Shown here: piece after piece, positions 1 through 6,988 of the stretch | How positions within the stretch are numbered: the first letter of the stretch is position 1 | How the letters are laid out: the number at the start of each line of letters is the position of its first letter | Position numbers and translations under genes: made by a program | Notes under the pieces: generated by a model | What the model saw: only the letters and a program-made list of their open reading frames with translations | Databases searched by the model: none | What the model was told of the DNA's origin: nothing | Assembly: GCA_017963875.1 (NCBI GenBank) | Contig: JAGCTA010000171.1 | Span: forward strand, 1-11,081 | Direction: 5' to 3' | Source: Victivallales bacterium | GTDB taxonomy: Bacteria > Verrucomicrobiota > Lentisphaeria > Oligosphaerales > Oligosphaeraceae | Length of the DNA: 11,081 bases

Positions 1-29
1 ACGTCATCGCCAACCCGCTCTACAAGTAA
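1..29 (+). CDS. C-terminal tail of an unidentified gene (partial)
   Basis: Reading from base 3, the frame gives VIANPLYK and then TAA at 27-29, immediately before a strong terminator hairpin. That position is what one expects of a gene's 3' end. Only eight residues are visible, so the family cannot be recognised. The frame choice rests on the stop lying just ahead of the terminator; the other two plus-strand frames do not stop before it in a comparable way. Confidence 0.45.
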
Positions 30-42
30 GATTCATTCACGA

Positions 43-91
43 AAAAAGCAACGCGCCGTCACCCAAAAACGATGACGGCGCGTTGCTTTTT
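43..91. terminator. Bidirectional intrinsic terminator
   Basis: A perfect 19-bp inverted repeat (arms 43-61 and 73-91) encloses an 11-nt loop. The stem core is GC-rich (GCAACGCGCCGTCA). Each arm has five A or T at its outer end, so both strands give a GC stem followed by a U-run. It sits 14 bases after the stop of the plus-strand gene and 15 bases after the stop of galE on the other strand. It therefore most likely ends both converging transcripts. Confidence 0.92.
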
Positions 92-105
92 ATGAAAACT
101 TGTCT

Positions 106-1119
106 TCAACCTTGCTTTGAAATGTAGCATTGCCACCGCCAGGCGTCCTTGCACATGTCCTCCAACGTCTTGTCTGCGGTCCATCCAAGGATGTTCTTCG
201 CCTTGTCGGCATTTGCGTAGCACGTTGCGATGTCCCCTGCACGCCTTGGCGCGATGACGTAAGGCACCTTCACGCCATTGGCCTTCTCAAATGCCTTGAC
301 AACATCAAGAACGCTATAGCCAGTGCCAGTTCCAAGATTGAATACTTCCGCACCCTTGTGATCCATGATATACTTCAATGCGGCGACATGCCCCTTGGCC
401 AAATCGACAACGTGGATGTAGTCTCGAACGCCTGTTCCGTCATGAGTCGGATAGTCGTTTCCGAAGACGCTGAGTTTTTCGCGGATCCCCATTGCCGTCT
501 GCGTGACGTATGGCAAAAGATTGTTCGGAATGCCGTTGGGCCGTTCGCCGATGATACCGCTCTCATGCGCGCCAATCGGGTTGAAGTAACGAAGGAGGAC
601 AACCGCCATCTGAGGGTCTGCCTTGACCGCATCCTGCAATATCTGTTCAATCATATATTTTGTCCAGCCATACGGATTGGTGCAGTGCCCAGTCGGGGCA
701 TCCTCTGCAAACGGGGCCTCACTATTGCTCCCGTAAACAGTTGCGGATGAACTGAATATGATGCGTCCGCAACCATGTTCTTTCATGACTTCAAGTAATG
801 TCAACGTCGAATCCAGATTATTGCGATAGTATGCGACAGGCATTGAAACGGATTCTCCAACTGCCTTGAACCCCGCGAAATGGATGACGGCATCAATTTT
901 GTTGGTATCAAAAAGCGCATTGAGCGCGGCCTTGTCAGCGACATCAATCTGGCTGAAGGCGGGTCGACGTCCTGTAATCGTCTCTATTCTGTCTATGACT
1001 GAAGCATCGCTGTTCGCCAAATTGTCCGCGATGACGACATCATATCCAAGATTGAGGAGTTCCACTGCCGTGTGTGAACCAATAAAACCAGTACCACCCG
1101 TAAGAAGAATCGATGCCAT
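106..1119 (-). CDS. galE: UDP-glucose 4-epimerase (GalE), possibly also acting on UDP-GlcNAc
   Basis: This is a full-length (337 aa) extended short-chain dehydrogenase of the GalE family. It interconverts UDP-glucose and UDP-galactose in the cytoplasm using bound NAD. Visible features are the N-terminal Rossmann motif TGGTGFIGSH (residues 7-16), the SSSATVYG strand (123-130) with its catalytic Ser/Thr, the catalytic Y150xxxK154 in NPYGWTK, RYFNPIGA (177-184) and VRDYIHVVDLA (231-241). Length and motif order are normal. The residue matching E. coli Tyr299 is Cys300 here (in GDIATCYAN), as in human GALE. In known enzymes a small residue at this site goes with activity on the N-acetylated sugars as well, so dual specificity is inferred. 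The ATG at 1117-1119 has AAGGA (1127-1131) seven bases upstream. The gene appears to be monocistronic, ends at the shared terminator, and diverges from the DUF4838 gene. Confidence 0.96.
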   Translation of the reverse strand: MASILLTGGTGFIGSHTAVELLNLGYDVVIADNLANSDASVIDRIETITGRRPAFSQIDVADKAALNALFDTNKIDAVIHFAGFKAVGESVSMPVAYYRNNLDSTLTLLEVMKEHGCGRIIFSSSATVYGSNSEAPFAEDAPTGHCTNPYGWTKYMIEQILQDAVKADPQMAVVLLRYFNPIGAHESGIIGERPNGIPNNLLPYVTQTAMGIREKLSVFGNDYPTHDGTGVRDYIHVVDLAKGHVAALKYIMDHKGAEVFNLGTGTGYSVLDVVKAFEKANGVKVPYVIAPRRAGDIATCYANADKAKNILGWTADKTLEDMCKDAWRWQCYISKQG

Positions 1120-1175
1120 TATGTTTTCCTTGTTCTATAATATGATTTGTAAAAAAATAAAACACGATAAAAATA

Positions 1176-1204
1176 AATATAACTGCCAAAGCCATTTTTG
1201 ACAA
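1176..1204 (-). promoter_or_regulatory. Predicted sigma-70-type promoter of galE
   Basis: On the minus strand, TTGTCA (1199-1204) and TATATT (1176-1181) are separated by exactly 17 bases and match the -35 and -10 consensus at five of six positions each. The predicted start near 1169 would give a leader of about 50 nt ending in the AAGGA site of galE. The prediction is by eye, and the region is AT-rich, so chance matches are possible. Confidence 0.55.
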
Positions 1205-1313
1205 CACACCCTATCTTGAAATAGCAAGCCATCCCGAAATATTTGTTTTTGCCACTGTTCCAAATTGATTGCACTGAGATCCTGGATTTGCTTTTCTCCT
1301 GCTCCTCATTAAA

Positions 1314-1341
1314 TTACTATCGTATTGTCTAATAACATAAT
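1314..1341 (+). promoter_or_regulatory. Weak candidate promoter of the DUF4838 gene
   Basis: CATAAT (1336-1341) matches the -10 consensus at five of six positions and lies about 40 bases before the ATG at 1380. The best -35 at a usable distance is TTACTA (1314-1319, 16-bp spacer), which is poor. A weak -35 would fit a gene needing an activator, but this is a tentative call. The remainder of the 260-bp divergent region (1120-1379) shows no gene and no clear operator. Confidence 0.25.
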
Positions 1342-1379
1342 TTTAAACATCTCAACATATCAATTAACAGGAGCCAATC

Positions 1380-3836
1380 ATGTCGATGAAACACTGCATT
1401 TGTATGCTTGCCGCATTTTTCGTGTCGATTCACGCGTTATCACTTGAACTTGTCACAAACGGTCAAAGCAAATTCACCATCTACTATGACCAAGAGAAAG
1501 CCACTGACAGCGTCCGCTGGGCGGCGCAAGAACTGCAAAAATACTGTGAACGCGTGACAGGCGCAAAACTGCCCATCGTCTCCACACCCACATCTCCTAT
1601 GATCTGCCTCGGCATAAACGATGCCGCAAAAGCGGCTGGTGCTTCGCTGGATGGTATCGTCCCTGAAGGGTATGAAATGCGCGCCGCTAACGGCAACCTC
1701 TTCATTTATGGCGAAGACACACCAAATGGCAAAGTCTGCAAAGGTGGAGGCGTCTGCCACGGAACGCGCAACGGCGTCTGCACGTTGCTTGAGGAGGCCT
1801 TTGGTGTCCGCTGGCTCATGCCAGGCCCATACGGCGACTATTGGCCAAGCAAAACCACGATAACCGTCACCGACGGTGTCCGCCGTGACGAACCTGGCTT
1901 CCTAAACCGCCGAATTCCCTATATTCAGCCTCAATTTCCAATCGTGAAAGACTGGGAAGCACATCAGAAACTTGGCTACAGTCTCTATCTTGAGCACAGC
2001 CACAACTGGTTCCAGGTCTGCCCGCCATCCGCCTACGAGAAACATCCCGAATGGTTTGCGAAATCCAACGGCAAAACTGTTCGCCCCGCAGGACAACTCT
2101 ACATGCTCTGCATGACAAACCGCTCGACCATCGAACGTTATGCACAGGCGGCAGAGGATTATTTCAAAAGTCATCCAAACTCAACATGCTTCTCGCTATC
2201 ACCGAATGACGGCAACAACTGGTGCGATTGCCCCGAATGCTCAAAATACTATGAAAAAGACCCATACGGCAAATTCTCCTCGACACCTGCCGTCCTGCGC
2301 TTCTACAACGAAGTCGCCAAGATTTTCCATCCGAAACACCCCGACAAGATACTTGCGGGCTATGTCTACGCGGACTACATCTATCCGCCATCCACGCCAT
2401 TCAAACTGGAAGACGGCCTCTTCCTTGTCTGGGCGGTCAGTTTCGACTACGGCTACACCCTCTTCCGCAAGGACATCCAGGAGAAATTCGACAAACTTCT
2501 GCCGCAATGGCCGAAAATGACGTCCAACCTCGCTTTCTATGATTTGCCAACGTACACAAAGAACACGCTTGGCATCCCCTGTACGCCAGGCCTGGAAATC
2601 ATGAAATTTCTGTTCCCCCGCATCAAGAACAACAGCATGAAAGGCGTCTACTACTATGGCAACCGCGCCTGGGGTCATGCGGCACTCCATAATTATCTCA
2701 TTGCCAAACTCGAATGGAATCCGTATGCGGATGTGGACGCGCTCTTCACAGAGTTCTGCGACAAGGCGTATGGTCCAGCAAGTCCTGAAATGCAGGCGAT
2801 TTACCACCTTTATGACGCTGCTGTCAAGGACTGGTATGTCAATCATCCAGAAGAGGATTTCCGCATCAGTACAGGACGCATGAAGAAGGCGTATGTCGAG
2901 ACGCTCCCCGAGGTCGCGCGACTATTCGAGCAGGGTATCGCAAAAGTGACAGACAAACGCATTCTGGAGCGTTTGAACTACTTTAAAATCAACCTGATGC
3001 AGATGGAGTACAATTTCAAGTTTCTCGCCCTGCTCCCAGACGATTTCAAGTCCTGCTTCACTGCGTCGGAGCAGGAGGTCAACGACATTCTTGCTAATCC
3101 TGCATACCAGTTCGCCATCTGCACCAAATATGAAGGCAGTTCGAATGAGACTTCTCCGCAGGCGGCAGGCTTCAAGACCGCCGAACCATTCTCGCAAACC
3201 GCCGCAGGCGCAAAGCCGATACTCGTCCGCGGACGTCAGGAAATTGTGTTCATACCTAAGACCGATGGCGATGTGATCATCACATGCAAGCCGAAACGTT
3301 CCTACGGCTCGCCGCATGTCCTCAGTTTCTTCGACGAAAACAACAAGCCCATCTCCAAGACCTTGCTCCGTATTGGCAAACCAATGACATTCAAGGCGAA
3401 AGCGGGAAAACTCTACAAGATTGTCTATTCAATCTCCGATGATTTCTTTACGCTGCAACTGGACAATGCCTACTGGGGTTACCAGACAACCGCCCAGCCA
3501 GAAGGCATCCACCTCCAGAACGAACCGTCCACACTCTTCTTCTACGTCAGCAAAGACGTCAAATCCTTCAGGGCGACTCTTCGCGGCGGTGACTCCGTAC
3601 GTGAAACATGCGTCGGGAAAATGACAACGCCTAGCGGACGCATCATCCCTTTCCAATGTGAAACCCAAAGCATCGATGAACAGGTCATCACCCCAGCCGC
3701 AAATGAAGTCGGACTTTGGAAAATCGAAATCACCAAGGCCGCAAAACTCTACTTCGACGACCATTTCTTCAAACTCTCCGACGGAATCCCAGAAATCATC
3801 TTCCAAGACCCGCAGAACATGCTTCTCGCCAAATGA
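1380..3836 (+). CDS. Secreted DUF4838 protein, probable polysaccharide-acting enzyme
   Basis: This 818-aa protein starts with a signal peptide: M, K4, a hydrophobic stretch to about residue 19, and a likely cut near ALS-LE (21/22). Residues about 24-165 resemble the small alpha/beta domain found before the catalytic barrel of GH67 and GH20 enzymes (RWAAQELQKYCERVTGAKLP; CLGI; GYEMR; GTRNGVCTLLEEAFGVRWLMPGP). Residues about 170-460 match the DUF4838 pattern: HPEWFA (222-227), a YMLCMTN strand (241-247), SPNDG (274-278) and the cysteine cluster WCDCPEC (281-287), then GVYYYGNRAWG (422-432). The remainder is a helical section (about 460-580) and a beta-rich C-terminus (about 610-800). The family is uncharacterised but linked to carbohydrate use; a hydrolase role is inferred. 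Asp277 and the zinc-like cysteine cluster are candidates for function, not proven. ATG 1380 has AGGAG (1369-1373) six bases upstream. It is a single gene between galE and a convergent gene. Confidence 0.85.
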   Translation: MSMKHCICMLAAFFVSIHALSLELVTNGQSKFTIYYDQEKATDSVRWAAQELQKYCERVTGAKLPIVSTPTSPMICLGINDAAKAAGASLDGIVPEGYEMRAANGNLFIYGEDTPNGKVCKGGGVCHGTRNGVCTLLEEAFGVRWLMPGPYGDYWPSKTTITVTDGVRRDEPGFLNRRIPYIQPQFPIVKDWEAHQKLGYSLYLEHSHNWFQVCPPSAYEKHPEWFAKSNGKTVRPAGQLYMLCMTNRSTIERYAQAAEDYFKSHPNSTCFSLSPNDGNNWCDCPECSKYYEKDPYGKFSSTPAVLRFYNEVAKIFHPKHPDKILAGYVYADYIYPPSTPFKLEDGLFLVWAVSFDYGYTLFRKDIQEKFDKLLPQWPKMTSNLAFYDLPTYTKNTLGIPCTPGLEIMKFLFPRIKNNSMKGVYYYGNRAWGHAALHNYLIAKLEWNPYADVDALFTEFCDKAYGPASPEMQAIYHLYDAAVKDWYVNHPEEDFRISTGRMKKAYVETLPEVARLFEQGIAKVTDKRILERLNYFKINLMQMEYNFKFLALLPDDFKSCFTASEQEVNDILANPAYQFAICTKYEGSSNETSPQAAGFKTAEPFSQTAAGAKPILVRGRQEIVFIPKTDGDVIITCKPKRSYGSPHVLSFFDENNKPISKTLLRIGKPMTFKAKAGKLYKIVYSISDDFFTLQLDNAYWGYQTTAQPEGIHLQNEPSTLFFYVSKDVKSFRATLRGGDSVRETCVGKMTTPSGRIIPFQCETQSIDEQVITPAANEVGLWKIEITKAAKLYFDDHFFKLSDGIPEIIFQDPQNMLLAK

Positions 3837-3981
3837 TGCCTACAAGTTCTGGGAACGATATGTTTTCCATGGCTTGCATCCACGCTCGAAAAAACGATTT
3901 GAGCAAAGCGAAAAAGATGGGCTAGGAAATGGGATCTGAACAAAAATGGGGCAGGAAAGTCGGGAAACACACATCAAGGTA

Positions 3982-4761
3982 TTATGAAAAACTTAGCGTC
4001 AGGCCATCGTATGCGAAGCAGCATTTCTGGGGGAGGAATGCACTGTCCTTTTCATGGCAGATGTCATGTGACAGATGCGTAAACACTGTCAGTGCGGGTT
4101 TCAATTCATCGACAATTGCAAGGCTTTCCGTAATGCTGTTATGTGTCTTGTGCGGCTTCCATCGCAACGCGTCGATGACTAGGATATCAAGATTCTGCAA
4201 AAGTCCCAAAGACGTTTCTGGAATGCCGTTGCAATCCGTCAAATAGGCGAGATTTCCAATGCGGTATCCCGTGCATTGCCATTGTCCATGATTCAACGGA
4301 ACGGGGTGGATAATGAATTCACCCAGTTCAAATGGGGCATTATCCACAGTTTTCAAATCCAGCCGTGGGATTCCCCAGCCGAAGACACCTGCATCATCCT
4401 GGAAAATATACTCGAAATGCCTGCGAATGAAATCGCAGTGCTCGCTTGACGCATATAAGGGCAGCGGCTTGCGGTCGTGCAGCGTGAATGCACGCAGGTC
4501 ATCAATTCCATGGAGGTGGTCGGCATGAGTATGAGTCAGCAAAACGCCATCCAAATGATTGATGGACTCGCGTAGGCACTGCTGGCGCAAGTCTGGACCG
4601 ACGTCCAGGATGATGGATGTGCCGTGCTCCCCGACGATCCAGGCCGCGGCGCGTGTCCGTTTGTCCTGCGGGGCTGTCGAACGGCAGACTGGGCAGTCAC
4701 AGCCAATGACTGGAACGCCGTAACTTGTGCCGCTGCCAAGGATGACAATTTTACCTGGCAT
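3982..4761 (-). CDS. PhnP-like metallo-beta-lactamase-fold phosphodiesterase
   Basis: The predicted protein is a 259-aa cytoplasmic MBL-fold hydrolase with the full dinuclear metal set: HTHADH (77-82), His158 (in NHGQ), Asp176 (YLTDC) and His229 (THLSHD). The N-terminal GSGTSYGVP followed by CDCPVC (Cys21, 23, 26), plus His232, matches the extra structural zinc site of E. coli PhnP (252 aa), which opens phosphoribosyl cyclic phosphate. LLTHTHADHLHGIDDLRAF is typical of PhnP-like proteins found widely outside phosphonate operons. No phn genes are here, so the substrate is unknown; a cyclic phosphodiester is inferred. I start at the ATG 4759-4761, which has GGGGGG (4768-4773) six bases upstream. 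The frame can be extended to 4800, but that start lies inside a 16-bp hairpin, and family members begin near MPGKIVILG. The gene follows yebC on the same strand. Confidence 0.88.
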   Translation of the reverse strand: MPGKIVILGSGTSYGVPVIGCDCPVCRSTAPQDKRTRAAAWIVGEHGTSIILDVGPDLRQQCLRESINHLDGVLLTHTHADHLHGIDDLRAFTLHDRKPLPLYASSEHCDFIRRHFEYIFQDDAGVFGWGIPRLDLKTVDNAPFELGEFIIHPVPLNHGQWQCTGYRIGNLAYLTDCNGIPETSLGLLQNLDILVIDALRWKPHKTHNSITESLAIVDELKPALTVFTHLSHDICHEKDSAFLPQKCCFAYDGLTLSFS

Positions 4762-4781
4762 GATAATCCCCCCAATTAATA

Positions 4782-4817
4782 TGCTAGCGTGTCCAACCAA
4801 GGTCGAACACGCTAGCA
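4782..4817 (-). other. 16-bp hairpin with CUUG loop between yebC and the MBL gene
   Basis: On the minus-strand RNA, arms 4802-4817 and 4782-4797 pair over 16 bp (14 Watson-Crick pairs and two G-U pairs) around the tetraloop CUUG. Eleven outer pairs (TGCTAGCGTGT) are perfect. The two wobbles would be A-C mismatches on the plus strand, so the RNA form belongs to the yebC/MBL transcript. The hairpin is followed by UAUUAAUU rather than a clean U-run, and then by the G-rich ribosome site of the MBL gene. It could be a weak terminator or attenuator, a processing or stability element, or a dispersed repeat. Confidence 0.7.
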
Positions 4818-4869
4818 GAAAAAACTTACGGAACTACAACCACTGTCGACAAAACGGATGGCAAAAGGA

Positions 4870-5637
4870 TTATTCCTCTTCTGCCTCGAGTTGTTCCGCG
4901 ACTTCATCAGTGACTTCCATGTCATGGAAGACTTCCTGAGCGTCATCGTAGTCTTCAAGAACATCCAGGAACTTCTGGACGGACTGCGCAATCTTGACAT
5001 CGGAAACCTGCGTCCTGTTTTCAGGAATCAGGGCGACGCTGGATTCTGATGCCGTAATATTGGCGCTTTCCAAAGCCTTGAGAATATCGCTGAAAGCCTC
5101 TGGCGGGGCAATGATTTCCGCAACGTCATCATCTACGGAAATATCCTCGACATCGGCACCACCTTCGAGCAGGAGATTGAAGAGTTTCTCCTCGTCGGCA
5201 TTTTCACCTTCGATGACAAAGCGTGCCTTGCGGTGGAATTTCCATGAAACTGCACCCGAGTTGGCCATATTGCAGTTGTATTTGTTGAAGAAATTGCGGA
5301 TATCGGCAGCCGTACGGTTACGGTTGTCCGACAGGCAGTTGACAATAATTGCGACGCCGCCCGCAGCGTAACCTTCATAACTCAGCGATTCCATCTGGCT
5401 GCCTTCTCCACCGCCGCAGCCTTTCTTGATGGCGCGGTCGATGTTGTCATTCGGCATATTGCAGGCCTTTGCGGCTGCAATGGCCGAGCGGAGACGCGCA
5501 TTCAGGTCAGGATCAGGTCCGCCTTCCTTTGCCGCCATGATAATTTCCTTGCTGACACGCGAAAACACTTTGCCGCGCTTTGCATCCGCCGCACCTTTCT
5601 TGTGCTTGATTGTGGACCATTTATTGTGGCCTGACAT
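4870..5637 (-). CDS. yebC: YebC/PmpR/TACO1-family protein
   Basis: This is a 255-aa member of the near-universal YebC family. The N-terminal MSGHNKWSTIKHKK and DAKRGKVFSRVSKEI are signature segments, followed by a helical domain (about 1-80) and the alpha/beta domains containing YEGYAAGGVAIIVNCLSDN (92-110) and GAVSWKF (about 128-134). Family members have been described as DNA-binding regulators; more recent work on YebC and mitochondrial TACO1 assigns them to translation, easing ribosome stalling on proline-rich stretches. Which role applies here cannot be told from sequence. The C-terminus is very acidic and ends in EAEEE, slightly longer than usual. The ATG 5635-5637 has GGGAG (5643-5647) five bases upstream. 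A 130-bp gap to proB, with a candidate promoter, suggests it can be transcribed on its own. Confidence 0.95.
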   Translation of the reverse strand: MSGHNKWSTIKHKKGAADAKRGKVFSRVSKEIIMAAKEGGPDPDLNARLRSAIAAAKACNMPNDNIDRAIKKGCGGGEGSQMESLSYEGYAAGGVAIIVNCLSDNRNRTAADIRNFFNKYNCNMANSGAVSWKFHRKARFVIEGENADEEKLFNLLLEGGADVEDISVDDDVAEIIAPPEAFSDILKALESANITASESSVALIPENRTQVSDVKIAQSVQKFLDVLEDYDDAQEVFHDMEVTDEVAEQLEAEEE

Positions 5638-5708
5638 AGTTGCTCCCTTTTGCTGTTAGAACTTCTCTTTCGTCTGATTTACAGACAATTTTCCAATAAA
5701 AACATTTT

Positions 5709-5736
5709 AAAATAAACCAATGAAACCATTTTTCAA
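5709..5736 (-). promoter_or_regulatory. Candidate promoter of yebC
   Basis: On the minus strand, TTGAAA (5731-5736) and TATTTT (5709-5714) are 16 bases apart, in the AT-rich 130-bp gap between the proB stop and the yebC start. No convincing terminator follows proB, so read-through from the upstream operon is also possible. A small repeat GTCTG-N5-CAGAC lies downstream at 5672-5686 in the predicted leader. Confidence 0.35.
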
Positions 5737-5767
5737 GTTAATCGATCAAAAACGGTCGCTGTGCGGG

Positions 5768-6928
5768 TCAGATGCTCAGGACGAGGAAATCACGATGGAC
5801 CGCTTCCTCGCTTTCAGGCTGATGACCGAGTTCCTTTTGAAGTTCCTCGCTGGAACAGCCGCAAATCCTTGACAAGTCCGCATTGTCGTAATTGACCATC
5901 CCTCTGCCAATTTCAACCCGATCGACATTCAGCAGGCGCACCGTGTCCCCACGATGGAAGATGCCGCGCAGCCCAAGGATGCCCTTGGGCAACAGGCTCT
6001 TGCCCGCACCGACAATCGCATGCTCAGCCCCGCGATCAATGATGAGTTCACCTTTGGGTTCGGAAAAAAAGGCTAGAAAACGCTGCTTGGCGTGCATCCG
6101 CCCAGTCCGTGAGGAAACAAACAATGTCCCGATATCCTCGCCCGCAAGTACTTGCCTCAGTGTAGAGAAATCGCCACCGTCCGCGATCCACAGTGCCTCG
6201 CCCGAGCGGGAGACCATGGCAGCCGCCTTCAGTTTTGTAATCATTCCGCCGACGGAGAAACTGTTGCCATCCGTCCCCTGCGCCATAGCGAGAAATTCCG
6301 CGTCCATTTCCTTGACAACGCTGATTCTTCGACCTAGTTCTCCTGTTGTCTTGTCACGTTCACGCATTCCATTGATGGTGGTGAGTAGAATGGTCAAATC
6401 CGCCCGCGCCATGTTCGAGACAAGCGCCGCCAAGGTATCGTTGTCGCCGACCTTGATTTCATCCACGCAGACAGAGTCGTTTTCATTAATGACAGGCAAG
6501 GCACCCGTCCGAAGAATTGAAGTTAGGCACTCCGAGACGCTTGTATGTCTTTCTTGGTCATGCATATCCGCCGCTGTGAGAAGCAGTTGCGCACAATGGA
6601 AGCCCAACGCGCTGGAGGCGGTCTCATATAAATTCATCAGTTCGCATTGTCCGACGGCGGCGTGAGCCTGCAAGGAAGACATACTCTTCGGCCGTTTTTT
6701 CGTACCCATGAGCACCATGCCCGCCGCAACGGCCCCAGAGGAAACGACAATGACCTCTAGCCCACGCTGGCGCATGGCGTGGATTTCTGCGACAAGAGAG
6801 GCAATCCGCTCGGCAGGTGAAATGCCTTCGACATCCATCAAAAGACGCGAACCGACTTTCACCACAACTCTCTTGACCTGCTTCAGGATTTTCTGGCGCG
6901 AACCATCGTCATTATAATCGTACTGCAT
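5768..6928 (-). CDS. proB: Glutamate 5-kinase (ProB) with C-terminal PUA domain
   Basis: ProB phosphorylates the gamma-carboxyl of glutamate with ATP, the first committed step of proline synthesis in the cytoplasm. The amino-acid-kinase domain (about 15-260) shows VVVKVGSRLL (21-30), VIVVSSGAVAAG (59-70), INENDSV (147-153), VGDNDTLAALVSNMA (160-174) and VGGMITKLKAA (226-236). Residues about 291-365 form the PUA domain (KGELIIDRGAEHAI, KSLLPKGI, FHRGDTVRLL). The length of 386 aa is usual for the two-domain form. The ATP-contact segment reads LLTTING, where most homologues have LLTDxxGL. No clear Shine-Dalgarno sequence precedes ATG 6926-6928; no other start fits the conserved N-terminus. The partner gene proA is not adjacent. 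It lies 60 bp after the TPR gene, probably in the same operon. Confidence 0.95.
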   Translation of the reverse strand: MQYDYNDDGSRQKILKQVKRVVVKVGSRLLMDVEGISPAERIASLVAEIHAMRQRGLEVIVVSSGAVAAGMVLMGTKKRPKSMSSLQAHAAVGQCELMNLYETASSALGFHCAQLLLTAADMHDQERHTSVSECLTSILRTGALPVINENDSVCVDEIKVGDNDTLAALVSNMARADLTILLTTINGMRERDKTTGELGRRISVVKEMDAEFLAMAQGTDGNSFSVGGMITKLKAAAMVSRSGEALWIADGGDFSTLRQVLAGEDIGTLFVSSRTGRMHAKQRFLAFFSEPKGELIIDRGAEHAIVGAGKSLLPKGILGLRGIFHRGDTVRLLNVDRVEIGRGMVNYDNADLSRICGCSSEELQKELGHQPESEEAVHRDFLVLSI

Positions 6929-6946
6929 AATAATCTAATGCTTGTT

Positions 6947-6971
6947 TCCATTAATGGATATGTACCATCCA
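6947..6971. promoter_or_regulatory. Overlapping inverted repeats in the proB leader
   Basis: The 60-bp gap before proB holds a perfect 12-bp palindrome TCCATTAATGGA (6947-6958). Its right half also forms TGGAT-N7-ATCCA (6955-6959 with 6967-6971). The two pairings share TGGAT, so in RNA they would exclude each other; in DNA they form three evenly placed half-sites that could bind a dimeric regulator. Either reading is a guess. Confidence 0.35.
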
Positions 6972-6988
6972 ACTTGTTGCGGCATGAA

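Noticed and set aside
130..750. 206-codon plus-strand ORF opposite galE
   Set aside because: It is antisense to a certain gene, with no plausible domain or start signal.
2241..2846. 201-codon minus-strand ORF inside the DUF4838 gene
   Set aside because: It is antisense shadow coding with no independent support.
3884..3904. Small hairpin GCTC(G)AAA / TTTGAGC in the convergent gap after the DUF4838 gene
   Set aside because: It has only seven pairs with a bulge and no U-run on either strand, so it is not a credible terminator.
3833..3925. Short plus-strand ORF of 30 codons overlapping the DUF4838 stop (ATGATG)
   Set aside because: It has no ribosome site, no recognisable features, and a composition like non-coding sequence.
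3982..4800. Longer start (4800) for the MBL-fold gene, adding 13 residues
   Set aside because: The added codons lie over the 16-bp hairpin, have no ribosome site before them, and do not resemble the family N-terminus. The ATG at 4761 puts the cysteines at 21, 23 and 26 as in PhnP.
5672..5686. Inverted repeat GTCTG-N5-CAGAC before yebC
   Set aside because: A five-base stem alone is too short to call a terminator or operator.
5892..6665. 257-codon plus-strand ORF opposite proB
   Set aside because: It is a serine- and arginine-rich shadow of proB in another frame, with no family resemblance.
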